In this document: piece by piece, positions 30,064-39,828 of the stretch | Numbering within the stretch: position 1 is the stretch's first letter | How the letters are laid out: each line of letters begins with the position of its first letter | Assembly (NCBI GenBank): GCA_900696645.1 | Contig: CAADGV010000005.1 | Span: 62,001-126,000 of the forward strand | Length of the DNA stretch: 64,000 nt | Direction: 5' to 3' | Source: an uncultured Chlorobiota bacterium | Lineage (GTDB): Bacteria > Bacteroidota > Ignavibacteria > UBA10030 > UBA6906 | Notes under the pieces: generated by a model | The model's input: the letters and a program-made list of their open reading frames with translations, nothing else | What the model was told of the DNA's origin: nothing | The model's database searches: none | Position numbers and translations under genes: made by a program

Positions 30064-33000
30064 TCAAAACCCTCCTTGTTCATCATCATGCTTGGGATGG
30101 TCAAACTCATCGCCGCGTTTTTGCGGTCTCGGTGTTTGTTCCGAGCCTCCCGCTTTTTTCTGCACCAAAGCCTTCTGCACCAGAACGGCGCGTTGTTTCT
30201 GCACTTCTTCATGCATCTTCTTGTCTTCCTCCATATCAAAGTACTTTCGTCCGTCGACCCACGTTTGCTCGCAGCGTGAGTATGTTGAAAGCGGACTGCC
30301 GTTCCAGATAACGAAATCGGCATCCTTGCCCGGTTCCAGCGAACCGACACGATTGTCAACCTTCAGTTGTTTTGCAGGATTGATTGTCACAAACTTCAGC
30401 GCCTCCGTCTCGGGCACGCCGCCGTACTTGACAGCCTTTGCCGCTTCAAGATTCATGCGTCGTGCAAGCTCATCGCTGTCGGAATTGAAGGAAACAAGCA
30501 CGCCCTGCTCGTGCATCAGCGCGCCGTTGTGCGGAATAGCGTCGTACACTTCGAGTTTGTATGCCCACCAATCGGTGAACGACGATGCACCCGCGCCATG
30601 TTTTGCCATAATATCAGCAACCTTATACCCTTCCAGAATATGCTGGAAGACCTGAATCCTGAATCCAAAATCTTCCGCCACTCTCATCAGCATCAGAATC
30701 TCACTCTGCACGTACGAATGACAATGAATGAACCGCTTGCCCCGAAGTATTTCGAGAATCGCGTCAAGCTCAAGATCGCGGCGCGGAGGAGTGCCCGCCT
30801 TCTCCTTCTCCCACTTCTGCCAGGCCTTTTCATAGTCAAGAGCCGCCTGAAACTCATCGCGAATAATCTGCTCGACGCCCATCCGCGTCTGCGGATAGCG
30901 CGTAGTGAAGCGATCTCCCCAATTCGATTGCTTGACGTTCTCGCCAAGTGCGAACTTTATTGTGGGCGGCGCGCCTTCGAACTTCAATTCATCCGGCAAC
31001 AATCCCCAACGCAACTTGATAAGCTGTGCTTGCCCCCCAATCGGATTGGCCGAGCCGTGAAGAATGTGGGCGGAAGTCAACCCTCCTGCCAATGCGCGAT
31101 AGATGTCGATGTCATCGCTTTGCACCACATCGCCAATGCGTACTTCGGCGGAGACTGCCTGTTGTGCTTCATTCACGCTTCCGGCTGCCGCCATGTGCGA
31201 ATGCGCGTCAATGAGACCGGCTGTTATGTGTTTTCCTTTTCCATCAATCACCACCGCGCCTGCAGGCGTGGCGAGATTTCTTCCCACATTTACAATCTTT
31301 CCTTTCTGAACAACAACGTCGGCATCTTCAAGCTTGCCCTGCGGCCCGCTTGTCCAGACGGTCGCGCCTTTCACGATCACCGCCGCAGGCTGATCGGGAA
31401 TCTTCGCCCTGCCGAATTCTCCATACGGATACACAGGGGAAAACGAGGCCATCTTCACTTCTTTCGGTTTTGCCGTGTCAGGATCGGGAGTGTAGGGCGC
31501 AACCCTCGGCGCGTACCATGTAAAGCCCGACCCATCGGCCCACTCGCCGCTGCCGGTCAGCATGTCCGGCTTTACTGTTGCCGTCATGCGAATAATGCCA
31601 CCGAAACCGATGGAATCTCCGGCAAACGAGAACGAAAGTCGTGAAGCGGAATATGAAACTGTCGCGAGCTTCACTTCTTTCTTTGCTCCATGCGGTGATG
31701 TCTTGGTTACGGTCCCTTGCAGCGACTCAGGTTCTCCTTTGAGAGCGAGGGTGATGGTATCGTTGGATGATTTTTCTCCTTTAATTGTCCACTTTCCCCG
31801 CGGATCCACTTCCGGCAGCGGCTTGATTTCGTAGCGTGTGCCGTCAATCCAGCTTTCTCTGACAATCGTCTTCTCGGCAAACAAATCTCCACTGGTCACA
31901 ATGAAGTTCGCCGTCTTGCCCACTTCGAGTGTGCCAAGTTGCTTCTCGACGCCGAACAGTCGGGCTGGCGTCGTGGTGAGGGCGGCAAGTGCCGCGTCGG
32001 CTGAGAGACCGCGTTCAACGGCTGTCCGGACTGTTGTGAGAAATGTTCCCGGATCATCGAGTGTTGCGGATGTGAATGCAAAGGGAATTCCCGCATCTTG
32101 CAGGCGCTTCGGATTCTCGGGCGCTTCATCCCAGTGGCGCAGTTCTTCGAGCGTGTACTGCAATGCCTCTTCCGGCGAATCCACTTTTGGAGTTTCAGGA
32201 AAATTGACGGGAAGAATAACGGAACGGCGCGTTTGCTTGATTGTGTTCAGTGTTTTGTACTCGCGTCCGCTTCCCCGTACCATCAGGTTCAAGCCGAATT
32301 CCTTCGCAATACTCTCTGCGCGCAGAAAACTCAGCTCATCGTTCACTTCGATAACGAAGGGAATGGCCTTCACATCACGCAACGCAGCAAGCGCCTCGTT
32401 CGCTTCGGGACGGGGAAGGGAGTGATTTTTTGTGTACGCTTCCTGCGCCTTCGCATACCAATCAGCATCATACATCGCCTGGCGAATCAACGCGATGATG
32501 CCCATGAGTGATCCCGGATATTCATCGTAGCCCCACTCGCCGCCGAGATGCGCGTGATGCGCGATGCCGGCGCGGACGAGAACGTCGTTCGGTTTTCCAT
32601 CGCCTAAATTCACGACGGCACTTCTGCCCTTGATGATTCCCCGCTGCGGGACAATCAACGCCGAGGTGAATCCCTGACTGCGGAGTTTTTCCGCTGCCTT
32701 TTGATCGGGAGAGAAGAGTCTTGCAGCGTCATTTTGTGGAACGACCATGCGATTCCAATAGTCCGCTCCTGTGGAAGGTTCCTGCGTCACGACGGGACGC
32801 TGTCGCCGCTGCTCTCCGTCGGCTTCGGGCGTCGGTTTTGGCGCTTTGGGCAGGCCGTAATCCGAGTAGGAATCGATCAAGCCGGGATAAATGAACTGCC
32901 CCTTCATATCCCACACGCGGGCGTCGGCAGGGATTGCGGCATTCGCCCCGACAGCGACGACGATGCCGTCGCGAATCACAAGCGTTCCCTTCTCAATCAC

Positions 33001-33159
33001 TTTGCCGGGAGATTGGATGATGCGGGCGTTTGTGAACGCATGAACGGTCGGCGTGTTCTTGCGGATGCCTTCGGGGGGAGTGGTTTGCGCGTTGCCTGTG
33101 TGCAGAAGAACAAACAGCGCAAGCAACACTATTCCCCGTCGCAACAGCGTATCAATCAT
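30064..33159 (-). CDS. Secreted double amidohydrolase-domain protein
   Basis: 1031 aa; signal peptide; first domain PGLIDSYSDYG (degenerate), second domain AGLIDAHSHMAAAG (intact HxH). Confidence 0.88.
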   Translation of the reverse strand: MIDTLLRRGIVLLALFVLLHTGNAQTTPPEGIRKNTPTVHAFTNARIIQSPGKVIEKGTLVIRDGIVVAVGANAAIPADARVWDMKGQFIYPGLIDSYSDYGLPKAPKPTPEADGEQRRQRPVVTQEPSTGADYWNRMVVPQNDAARLFSPDQKAAEKLRSQGFTSALIVPQRGIIKGRSAVVNLGDGKPNDVLVRAGIAHHAHLGGEWGYDEYPGSLMGIIALIRQAMYDADWYAKAQEAYTKNHSLPRPEANEALAALRDVKAIPFVIEVNDELSFLRAESIAKEFGLNLMVRGSGREYKTLNTIKQTRRSVILPVNFPETPKVDSPEEALQYTLEELRHWDEAPENPKRLQDAGIPFAFTSATLDDPGTFLTTVRTAVERGLSADAALAALTTTPARLFGVEKQLGTLEVGKTANFIVTSGDLFAEKTIVRESWIDGTRYEIKPLPEVDPRGKWTIKGEKSSNDTITLALKGEPESLQGTVTKTSPHGAKKEVKLATVSYSASRLSFSFAGDSIGFGGIIRMTATVKPDMLTGSGEWADGSGFTWYAPRVAPYTPDPDTAKPKEVKMASFSPVYPYGEFGRAKIPDQPAAVIVKGATVWTSGPQGKLEDADVVVQKGKIVNVGRNLATPAGAVVIDGKGKHITAGLIDAHSHMAAAGSVNEAQQAVSAEVRIGDVVQSDDIDIYRALAGGLTSAHILHGSANPIGGQAQLIKLRWGLLPDELKFEGAPPTIKFALGENVKQSNWGDRFTTRYPQTRMGVEQIIRDEFQAALDYEKAWQKWEKEKAGTPPRRDLELDAILEILRGKRFIHCHSYVQSEILMLMRVAEDFGFRIQVFQHILEGYKVADIMAKHGAGASSFTDWWAYKLEVYDAIPHNGALMHEQGVLVSFNSDSDELARRMNLEAAKAVKYGGVPETEALKFVTINPAKQLKVDNRVGSLEPGKDADFVIWNGSPLSTYSRCEQTWVDGRKYFDMEEDKKMHEEVQKQRAVLVQKALVQKKAGGSEQTPRPQKRGDEFDHPKHDDEQGGF

Positions 33160-33187
33160 GAGTACTCCTGAAAGAATGATTGGAAGA

Positions 33188-33724
33188 TCAAGATGTGAGC
33201 AATTTTTGGTAGATGTCGTAATCCGATTGGCTGAATGTCACGAAGCGAACTTCTGTGAGAGATCTATTCTTCCCGACAAAATTCTTCACTGTATCGACTG
33301 CAATCTTCGCCGCCCGGTCGATCGGGAAGCCGTAGATGCCCGTACTGATTGACGGAAACGCAATTGTCTTGATGCCGTTCTCGACCGCGACCTTCAGCGA
33401 GTTGTGGTATGCATTCGATAACAATTCCTCTTCACGATTTCCGCCACCGTGCCATACCGGCCCGACCGTATGAATAACATACTTCGCCTTCATTCGTCCG
33501 CCCGACGTTATCATCGCTTCGCCGGTTGGCAACTGGCCATGTTGAGCGACGTACACTTTGCATTCCTCAAGAATTTGCGGCCCGCCTGCCCGATGAATCG
33601 CGCCGTCACCTCCGCCCCCGCCCATCAGGCTCGAGTTGGCCGCGTTGACGATGGCGTCAACCTCTTGCTGGGTGATGTCGCCCTGAACAAGAGTAAGCGC
33701 GGTCGAGCCAATGCGGATGGTCAT
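33188..33724 (-). CDS. Macro domain protein (O-acetyl-ADP-ribose deacetylase-like)
   Basis: GDITQQEVDAIVNAANSSLMGGGGGDGAIHRAGG, FPSISTGIYGFP. Confidence 0.95.
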   Translation of the reverse strand: MTIRIGSTALTLVQGDITQQEVDAIVNAANSSLMGGGGGDGAIHRAGGPQILEECKVYVAQHGQLPTGEAMITSGGRMKAKYVIHTVGPVWHGGGNREEELLSNAYHNSLKVAVENGIKTIAFPSISTGIYGFPIDRAAKIAVDTVKNFVGKNRSLTEVRFVTFSQSDYDIYQKLLTS

Positions 33725-33795
33725 TCGTGATGAGTATTGCCGGAATGCTGCGAATTGTGCTTCAATCTAAGGAATGATGGAGGTTGAATCAACAA

Positions 33796-34959
33796 CTAAT
33801 CCTCCGGCCTCTCCCCGGCAGGCGCCATCTTCACCAGCCGCGGCATGAACTTGGCAATTGGCTTTGCCAAATCCAGTTGCGCGTTCATCACGTCGTGAAT
33901 GTTCTTGTATGCCCACGGCACCTCATCGAGTCCGGCGGAGAGGAGTTTCACGCCCTGCTTGTCGAGAAATTCTTTTGTGTCTTTCCAATTGTAGGTCTTC
34001 GAGGCTTGCTTGCGCGACATGCGGCGTCCGGCGCCGTGTGAGGTCGAGGCAAGTGATTCTTCGCTACCCAATCCCTCTACTAAGAAGCCGGGCGTTGCCA
34101 TTGAACCGGGAATGATGCCGAGAACACCTTTGCCTGCGGGTGTTGCGCCTTTACGGTGCACAATCACATTGCGCCCGCCATGCTTCTCGCGCCATGCGAA
34201 GTTGTGGTGATTCTCAACCTGCTTTAACACATCATGCTTGAGGAATTTGATGACTGCTTCGTGAATGAGATGATGATTGGCGGAGGCGTATTTTCCCATC
34301 AACTCCATTGCAGCCCAATACTCGGCTCCTTCCTCGTCCACATCGAGCCAGGCAAGATTGCGCGCCGCGCCGATGAGTTCGGGATGCTTCTGCTTTGCAA
34401 TGCGTGTGTAGTAGTCGGCAACCTGCGCTCCGGTGCCTCGGCTGCCGCTGTGCGAGAGCAGGGCAAGATATGATCCGGCGGGAATACCAAGCGCCTCTTC
34501 CTCGAATGTAATCTCGCCAAACTCCACAAAGTGATTGCCCGACCCCGACGTGCCGAGCTGGCGGTGGGCTTTGTCCTTCATCTCTCGCGTCACGGGCGAA
34601 ATGCTCCAATCTTCATCCATCACGTCGTGCTGCTTTTTGACCTTCCACTCCGCCCCGACGCCGAAGCGGGTGTTCTCTTCGATGGCTTTCTTGTACAGTT
34701 CCTCCTGCGTGCGGACGAACTTCGGCGGAACGTCGAAAATTGTCATCATCATCCGGCAGGCAATATCAACCCCGACGCCGTAGGGAATCACCGCGTTGTC
34801 CGTTGCCAACACGCCGCCAATCGGCAGGCCGTAGCCGACGTGGGCATCGGGCATCAACGCGCCCGCAACGGAGATGGGAAGCGACGCTGCGGCTTCCATC
34901 TGCGCCATTGCCTCAGGGTCAATGTCGGTGCCCCAGATTTTGTACTTGAGTTTAGTCAT
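33796..34959 (-). CDS. rtcB: RtcB family RNA-splicing ligase, short form
   Basis: 387 aa; MPDAHVGYGLPIGGVLAT, GVGVDIACRM, LGTSGSGNHFVEFGE, SHGAGRRMSR. Confidence 0.93.
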   Translation of the reverse strand: MTKLKYKIWGTDIDPEAMAQMEAAASLPISVAGALMPDAHVGYGLPIGGVLATDNAVIPYGVGVDIACRMMMTIFDVPPKFVRTQEELYKKAIEENTRFGVGAEWKVKKQHDVMDEDWSISPVTREMKDKAHRQLGTSGSGNHFVEFGEITFEEEALGIPAGSYLALLSHSGSRGTGAQVADYYTRIAKQKHPELIGAARNLAWLDVDEEGAEYWAAMELMGKYASANHHLIHEAVIKFLKHDVLKQVENHHNFAWREKHGGRNVIVHRKGATPAGKGVLGIIPGSMATPGFLVEGLGSEESLASTSHGAGRRMSRKQASKTYNWKDTKEFLDKQGVKLLSAGLDEVPWAYKNIHDVMNAQLDLAKPIAKFMPRLVKMAPAGERPED

Positions 34960-34971
34960 GGTGAAAGATTA

Positions 34972-35062
34972 TCAACACAAAGGCACGAAGCTACACGAAG
35001 GTACACAAAGGAAAAATCAAAACCTTTGTGATGCTTTGTGTTACTTTGTGCCTTTGTGTTGA
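34972..35062. repeat. Intergenic inverted repeat, CACAAAGG/CACGAAGG family
   Basis: Arms tcaacacaaaggcacgaagctacacgaaggtacacaaagg (34972-35011) and cctttgtgatgctttgtgttactttgtgcctttgtgttga (35023-35062). Confidence 0.88.
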
Positions 35063-35082
35063 AAGGAACGAAGCCCTTCGCC

Positions 35083-36669
35083 CTACCGCGGCCCTGCGTT
35101 GCGAACTTCCTCGCTTGCAGCGGCGGCAAACTGCTCGAAATTTTTCTTGAATTTCTCGGCAAGGTCTTTCGCTTTGGCATCGTAGGCCGATTTGTCTTTC
35201 CACGTATTACGCGGGTTGAGAATCTCTTCGGGAACCCCCGGACACGAAACAGGGATATTCAAGCCAAAAACGGAGTCTTGGGCTGTCTTCACATTCGCGA
35301 GCGATCCGCTAAGCGCAGCGGTCACCATCGCACGCGTGTAGCCGATTTTCATTCTCGCACCGACACCCACACCACCGCCACTCCAACCTGTATTGACAAG
35401 CCAGCAATCCGATTTGTGTTTTGCAATCTTCTCACCTAACAATTTTGCGTACACTGTCGGCGGCAAGGGCATGAACGGCGCGCCGAAGCATGTACTGAAT
35501 GTTGTTTGCGGTTCGGTTACTCCTTTTTCTGTTCCCGCAACTTTCGCTGTGTAGCCTGAAAGGAAATGATACATCGCCTGCGCCGGAGTCAGTTTCGAGA
35601 TCGGCGGCATTACGCCGTACGCGTCGCAGGTAAGCATGATGATGTTCTTCGGATGGCCGGCAATTCCTGAAGGAACAATGTTTTTGATATGTGTAAGAGG
35701 GTATGCCGCACGAGTGTTTTCTGTAAGCGTTCCGTCCTCGAGATTGACATGCCGTGAATTGGAATCGAGGATCACATTTTCCAGTACCGTACCGAACATG
35801 CGCGTGGTCTCGTAGATATCCGGCTCTGCTTCCTTCGAGAGACGAATGACTTTCGCGTAGCATCCTCCTTCAAAATTGAAGACGCCGTTGTCCGTCCAGC
35901 CGTGTTCGTCATCGCCAATCAGGCTTCGCTCGGGGTCCGCCGAGAGTGTGGTTTTTCCTGTTCCCGACAGTCCGAAGAACAACGCCGTGTCGCCATTCCT
36001 CCCGACATTCGCAGAACAGTGCATCGGCATCACGCCGTTGTCGGGAAGGAGATAGTTGAGTATCGTGAAGACGGATTTCTTGATCTCGCCCGCGTAGCTC
36101 GTCCCGCCGATAATGACCAGCTTGCGTGCAAAGTTGATGACGATGAAGACTTCCGAATTCGTTCCGTCCACTTCCGGCGAAGCGTGAAAGCGCGGCGAAT
36201 CAATAATAGTCCAGGTATCTGGTGACGTATGAATAACCGGCTCATCGGGTTGAATCAGCAGATTGCGGGCAAACAGATTATGCCATGCATAGTCTGTGAT
36301 TACCCGAACCGGAATACGATACTTCTCGTCCGCGCCGCCATAGAGATTCGCAACAAACACATCCCTGCCCTGGAAGTATGCGCACATCTTCGCATAGAGT
36401 GCATCAAACTTGCCAAGCTCCATCGGCCGGTTAACTTTTCCCCACGCAATTTTGTGCTCGCTCGATGGTTCCTTCACGATGAACTTGTCGTTCGGCGAAC
36501 GACCTGTGTGATGGCCGGTGTGCACCACCATCGGCCCGAGATGCGATATCCATCCTTCACGCCGGCGTACCACTTCTTCATACAGTCGTGGAGTTGACAG
36601 ATTTGAATACACATCGCCGAGGTTTTTGAGTCCGAGTTGAGCGAGTACGCCCTTCACTTCAGTTGGCAT
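35083..36669 (-). CDS. pckA: Phosphoenolpyruvate carboxykinase (ATP), copy 1
   Basis: 528 aa; [36 protein letters not shown]. Confidence 0.96.
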   Translation of the reverse strand: MPTEVKGVLAQLGLKNLGDVYSNLSTPRLYEEVVRRREGWISHLGPMVVHTGHHTGRSPNDKFIVKEPSSEHKIAWGKVNRPMELGKFDALYAKMCAYFQGRDVFVANLYGGADEKYRIPVRVITDYAWHNLFARNLLIQPDEPVIHTSPDTWTIIDSPRFHASPEVDGTNSEVFIVINFARKLVIIGGTSYAGEIKKSVFTILNYLLPDNGVMPMHCSANVGRNGDTALFFGLSGTGKTTLSADPERSLIGDDEHGWTDNGVFNFEGGCYAKVIRLSKEAEPDIYETTRMFGTVLENVILDSNSRHVNLEDGTLTENTRAAYPLTHIKNIVPSGIAGHPKNIIMLTCDAYGVMPPISKLTPAQAMYHFLSGYTAKVAGTEKGVTEPQTTFSTCFGAPFMPLPPTVYAKLLGEKIAKHKSDCWLVNTGWSGGGVGVGARMKIGYTRAMVTAALSGSLANVKTAQDSVFGLNIPVSCPGVPEEILNPRNTWKDKSAYDAKAKDLAEKFKKNFEQFAAAASEEVRNAGPR

Positions 36670-36780
36670 TAATGAATCCTTCTTGAATGAATGAGACAGT
36701 GTGAGTTAAGCCGGGGAGTGGCGCGTTTGGTGAGGGAAAAGATACGGGGAATCCGTGAAGTTTTCAAGGAGCCACAGTTT

Positions 36781-36857
36781 GTTTAGTCTGTTTGGTCCAT
36801 TTAGTCCGTTCAGTCGGCAGCAACACGACTAAACGGACTAAAACGACTAAATGGACA
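36781..36857. repeat. Intergenic inverted repeat built of ~9-nt GGACTAAA/TTTAGTCC units
   Basis: Left arm TTTAGTCTG-TTTGGTCCA-TTTAGTCCG-TTCAGTCGG; right arm CGACTAAAC-GGACTAAAA-CGACTAAAT-GGAC. Confidence 0.88.
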
Positions 36858-36861
36858 TGAT

Positions 36862-38928
36862 TTATTCCTTGGCATCTCCTATGTGTAAATACGTCTTCAG
36901 CCAATCAAACACCGTCTCATGCCACAACTTGCTGTTTGCAGGCTTCAGCACCCAATGATTTTCATCGGGGAAGTAGAGGAACTTTGAGGGAATGCCTCTC
37001 CTTTGCAGCGTCGTAAAGAGCTGGAACGCCTCGGTTTCGGGGACGCGATAATCCTTCGCGCCATGAATAACAAGATGCGGGGTCTTGAAGTTCTTGGCAT
37101 ATGTATGGGGCGAGAATTTTTCGTAACCTTTCGGGTTGTCCCATGGCGTTCCGCCGTGATCCCATTCATCAAACCAGACTTCTTCCGTTGTGCCGTACAT
37201 GCTGAAGAAGTTGTACACACCGTCATGCGTGATCAGCGCGTTGAACCGTTGCGGACAATTCCCTTGGAACCAATTGATCATATAACCACCGTACGATGCA
37301 CCGGCTGCAGCCTTGTTCGTACTGTCGACATACGGAAGCTTGCAGGCGTAATCGAGTCCTCTCATTAAATCCACATATACTTTTCCGGCCCAGTCGCCGG
37401 AGATTTCATCCATGAACTTCTGTCCGAAGCCGCTGCTGCCGCGCGGATTCGGGGCCATGACGATGTATCCCTGCGCCGCCCACAGCGCAGGATTCCACCG
37501 ATACGACCAGGAATTCATCCACGCGCCTTGCGGCCCGCCGTGTACAAGATAGACGAGCGGGTACTTCGTGTTCTCTACCATCTTCGGCGGCTTGAAAATC
37601 CACGATTGGACATTCGTGCCGCCAGCTCCTTTGAACCAGATGCTCTCCGGCTCGGGAATGTCGAGAGTCGTAAAAAGCCCGTCGTTTACACCTGTTATCT
37701 TTTTCAGATTGGATCCGTCAAGCCCGACGCTGTAGAGTTCCGCCGGGCGAATGGCGCTGACATGCGAAAAGACAATGGATGTAGAAGTGACATTCAGGCT
37801 GTTGTTCGCTGCCTTCTCGAACACTTTCTTTACATCGTTCCCTGCAATCGTAACCGACCAGATAGGCTTGCTTCCCTTCTCTTCTGCAGCAAAGTAGATG
37901 GTCTTGCTGTCCAATCCCCATACGAATTCATCGATATGCGAATCAAAGTTCGCAGTCAGGCTTTTTGTGGTGGATGTTGCACGATCGAACAACATCAGTT
38001 GCCAGCGATCGGCTTCGAAGCCGGGTCGTGATTGCGCACGATAGGCAATGTACTTCCCGTCGGGCGAGTAGCGGGGATGTCCGTCGGCGGCGGCATTAGT
38101 GGTGATTTGTCTCGGCGGTTTCCCGTCCAACGGCACAAGCCAGATGTCGTAGTTTGTTGTCCATGCCTCTTCGCGTGTCTTCATCGTGGAAGCCGTGTGG
38201 GCGATTTCTTTACTATCGGGCGAGAAGGCAAACTCGACTCCGGAGTTGAATGTCATCGAACGCGGCACGCCGTCGCGCATAATCGGCGTAATATTCACAG
38301 GGTCTCCACCTTCAATCCCCTGCACAAACACATGCTGGCGTTTGCCGTCGATCCACGTGTCCCAGTTCCGGTAGTAGAGTTGTGTGATGATCTTTGCTTT
38401 GACTTTCCCGTTCTTCAGTTCGTCAAGTCTGTTCCTGTTAAGAGAATCGCTAATCGCATAGGGATGGGCTGAATTTTCCGGAAACACATCCGACACGAAT
38501 GCGATCATCGCCCCGTCGGGCGACCAAAGAGGGGTTGAGGCTCCGGTCGAGATGAACGTCAATTGCTTCTGCTCGCTGCCGTCGGGCTTCATCAGCCAGA
38601 TTTGCGAATCGCCGGAGCGGCTTGATTCGAAGGCAATCCACCGGCCGTCCGGCGACCAGACTGCGTGCCTGTCCGACGCTGGGTCTGTCGTCAGTTGGCG
38701 TGGCGTGCTGCCCTCCGTCGAAATGATCCACAAATCGGAAAAATTTCTGTTTGCCGAAACGTCGGGCGTTGTCAGGGTAAAGGCAACCCATTTGCCGTCG
38801 GGAGAAACGGCGGGTTCGGAAACGCGTTGCATCCTGAACAAGTCGGCCAGTTCGAGGGGACGCTTCGTTTGCGCGTGAAGATGTGAAAGGAAGAGTGTTG
38901 CGATAACAAGAATCATTATTCTCTGCAT
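36862..38928 (-). CDS. S9 family peptidase (prolyl oligopeptidase/acylaminoacyl-peptidase-like), secreted
   Basis: Signal peptide MQRIMILVIATLFLSHLHAQ; WD40-like propeller; GASYGGYMINW catalytic motif. Confidence 0.94.
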   Translation of the reverse strand: MQRIMILVIATLFLSHLHAQTKRPLELADLFRMQRVSEPAVSPDGKWVAFTLTTPDVSANRNFSDLWIISTEGSTPRQLTTDPASDRHAVWSPDGRWIAFESSRSGDSQIWLMKPDGSEQKQLTFISTGASTPLWSPDGAMIAFVSDVFPENSAHPYAISDSLNRNRLDELKNGKVKAKIITQLYYRNWDTWIDGKRQHVFVQGIEGGDPVNITPIMRDGVPRSMTFNSGVEFAFSPDSKEIAHTASTMKTREEAWTTNYDIWLVPLDGKPPRQITTNAAADGHPRYSPDGKYIAYRAQSRPGFEADRWQLMLFDRATSTTKSLTANFDSHIDEFVWGLDSKTIYFAAEEKGSKPIWSVTIAGNDVKKVFEKAANNSLNVTSTSIVFSHVSAIRPAELYSVGLDGSNLKKITGVNDGLFTTLDIPEPESIWFKGAGGTNVQSWIFKPPKMVENTKYPLVYLVHGGPQGAWMNSWSYRWNPALWAAQGYIVMAPNPRGSSGFGQKFMDEISGDWAGKVYVDLMRGLDYACKLPYVDSTNKAAAGASYGGYMINWFQGNCPQRFNALITHDGVYNFFSMYGTTEEVWFDEWDHGGTPWDNPKGYEKFSPHTYAKNFKTPHLVIHGAKDYRVPETEAFQLFTTLQRRGIPSKFLYFPDENHWVLKPANSKLWHETVFDWLKTYLHIGDAKE

Positions 38929-38967
38929 AGTGTGCTCATTATTGGTTACAGATGTTGATAATACGGC

Positions 38968-39070
38968 AAAGATTTTTTCAACACAAAGCAACACGAAGCT
39001 ACACGAAGGAGAAACTCAAACCACCTTCGTGACCCTCTGTGATTCTTCGTGCCTTCGTGTTGAAATCTTT
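38968..39070. repeat. Intergenic inverted repeat, CACGAAGG family
   Basis: aaagattttttcaacacaaagcaacacgaagctacacgaagg (38968-39009) pairs with ccttcgtgaccctctgtgattcttcgtgccttcgtgttgaaatcttt (39024-39070). Confidence 0.88.
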
Positions 39071-39074
39071 TCTC

Positions 39075-39614
39075 TCACTTCAGGAAATTCTTCCACATCA
39101 TCGACTCAACCGGTTTGACTGTCCGCGTATTATACTTTGCAGACGCTTTCAACTTGTAGCTCGTCAGCACTTCGCCATCGACCTCAAAATAAATCAACTG
39201 GCCTATCGGCATCCCGTGATATATGCGGACGGGCTGTTTGACGGAAATTTCGAGCGTCCACGTATTACAGAAGCCGATGTCGCCCTTTCCTGCCGTCGCG
39301 TGAATATCAATGCCGAGTCTGCCGATGCTGCTTTTGCCTTCAAGAAATGGAACATGAGCATGTGTTTCGGTGTACTCTTCTGTCACACCGAGATACAGCC
39401 GGTGCGGGAGAAGAATCAATCCGTCATCCGGAATTTCAAAATGCTCAACCTGATTGTGGACCTTTGCATCAAGTATGTCGCTCTTATACGTGGCGAGCCA
39501 TTTGCCGAGATGCACATCATATGAGTTCGATCCCAGGTACTTCTTGTCGAAGGGAGAAATGACGATGGTCCCCTTCTCCATTTCTTCAAGGATTTTCTTG
39601 TCTGTGAGAATCAT
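39075..39614 (-). CDS. dcd: dCTP deaminase
   Basis: MILTDKKILEEMEKGTIVISPF...LGSNSYDVHLG, FLEGKSSIGRLGIDIHATAGKGDIGF. Confidence 0.94.
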   Translation of the reverse strand: MILTDKKILEEMEKGTIVISPFDKKYLGSNSYDVHLGKWLATYKSDILDAKVHNQVEHFEIPDDGLILLPHRLYLGVTEEYTETHAHVPFLEGKSSIGRLGIDIHATAGKGDIGFCNTWTLEISVKQPVRIYHGMPIGQLIYFEVDGEVLTSYKLKASAKYNTRTVKPVESMMWKNFLK

Positions 39615-39828
39615 AATCGGCTTTTTGCAGAAGGGGGCATGAATTGAGAGTAAACCTGTCGAAAATACTTGCATAATTTAGGAAAAATGGCCGGAAAAAC
39701 CATTATCAGTTTTAGGAATTTCAGCTTCGGGCGTTTTGATTTCGTGCCCGATTCAATAGCTTTTCTCTGGCATTGAATCTGCGTTCTCTTCAACGGTGAA
39801 ATCCATCCGAACTTCGAAGGAAGATATC

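Noticed and set aside
30060-30359. N-terminal extension of the 28740..30359 minus ORF
   Set aside because: Overlaps the end of the 1031-aa gene; the internal Met at 30062 gives a proper signal peptide
30367-31644. 425-aa plus-strand ORF inside the double amidohydrolase gene
   Set aside because: Shadow ORF; the minus-strand protein has clear domains and signal peptide
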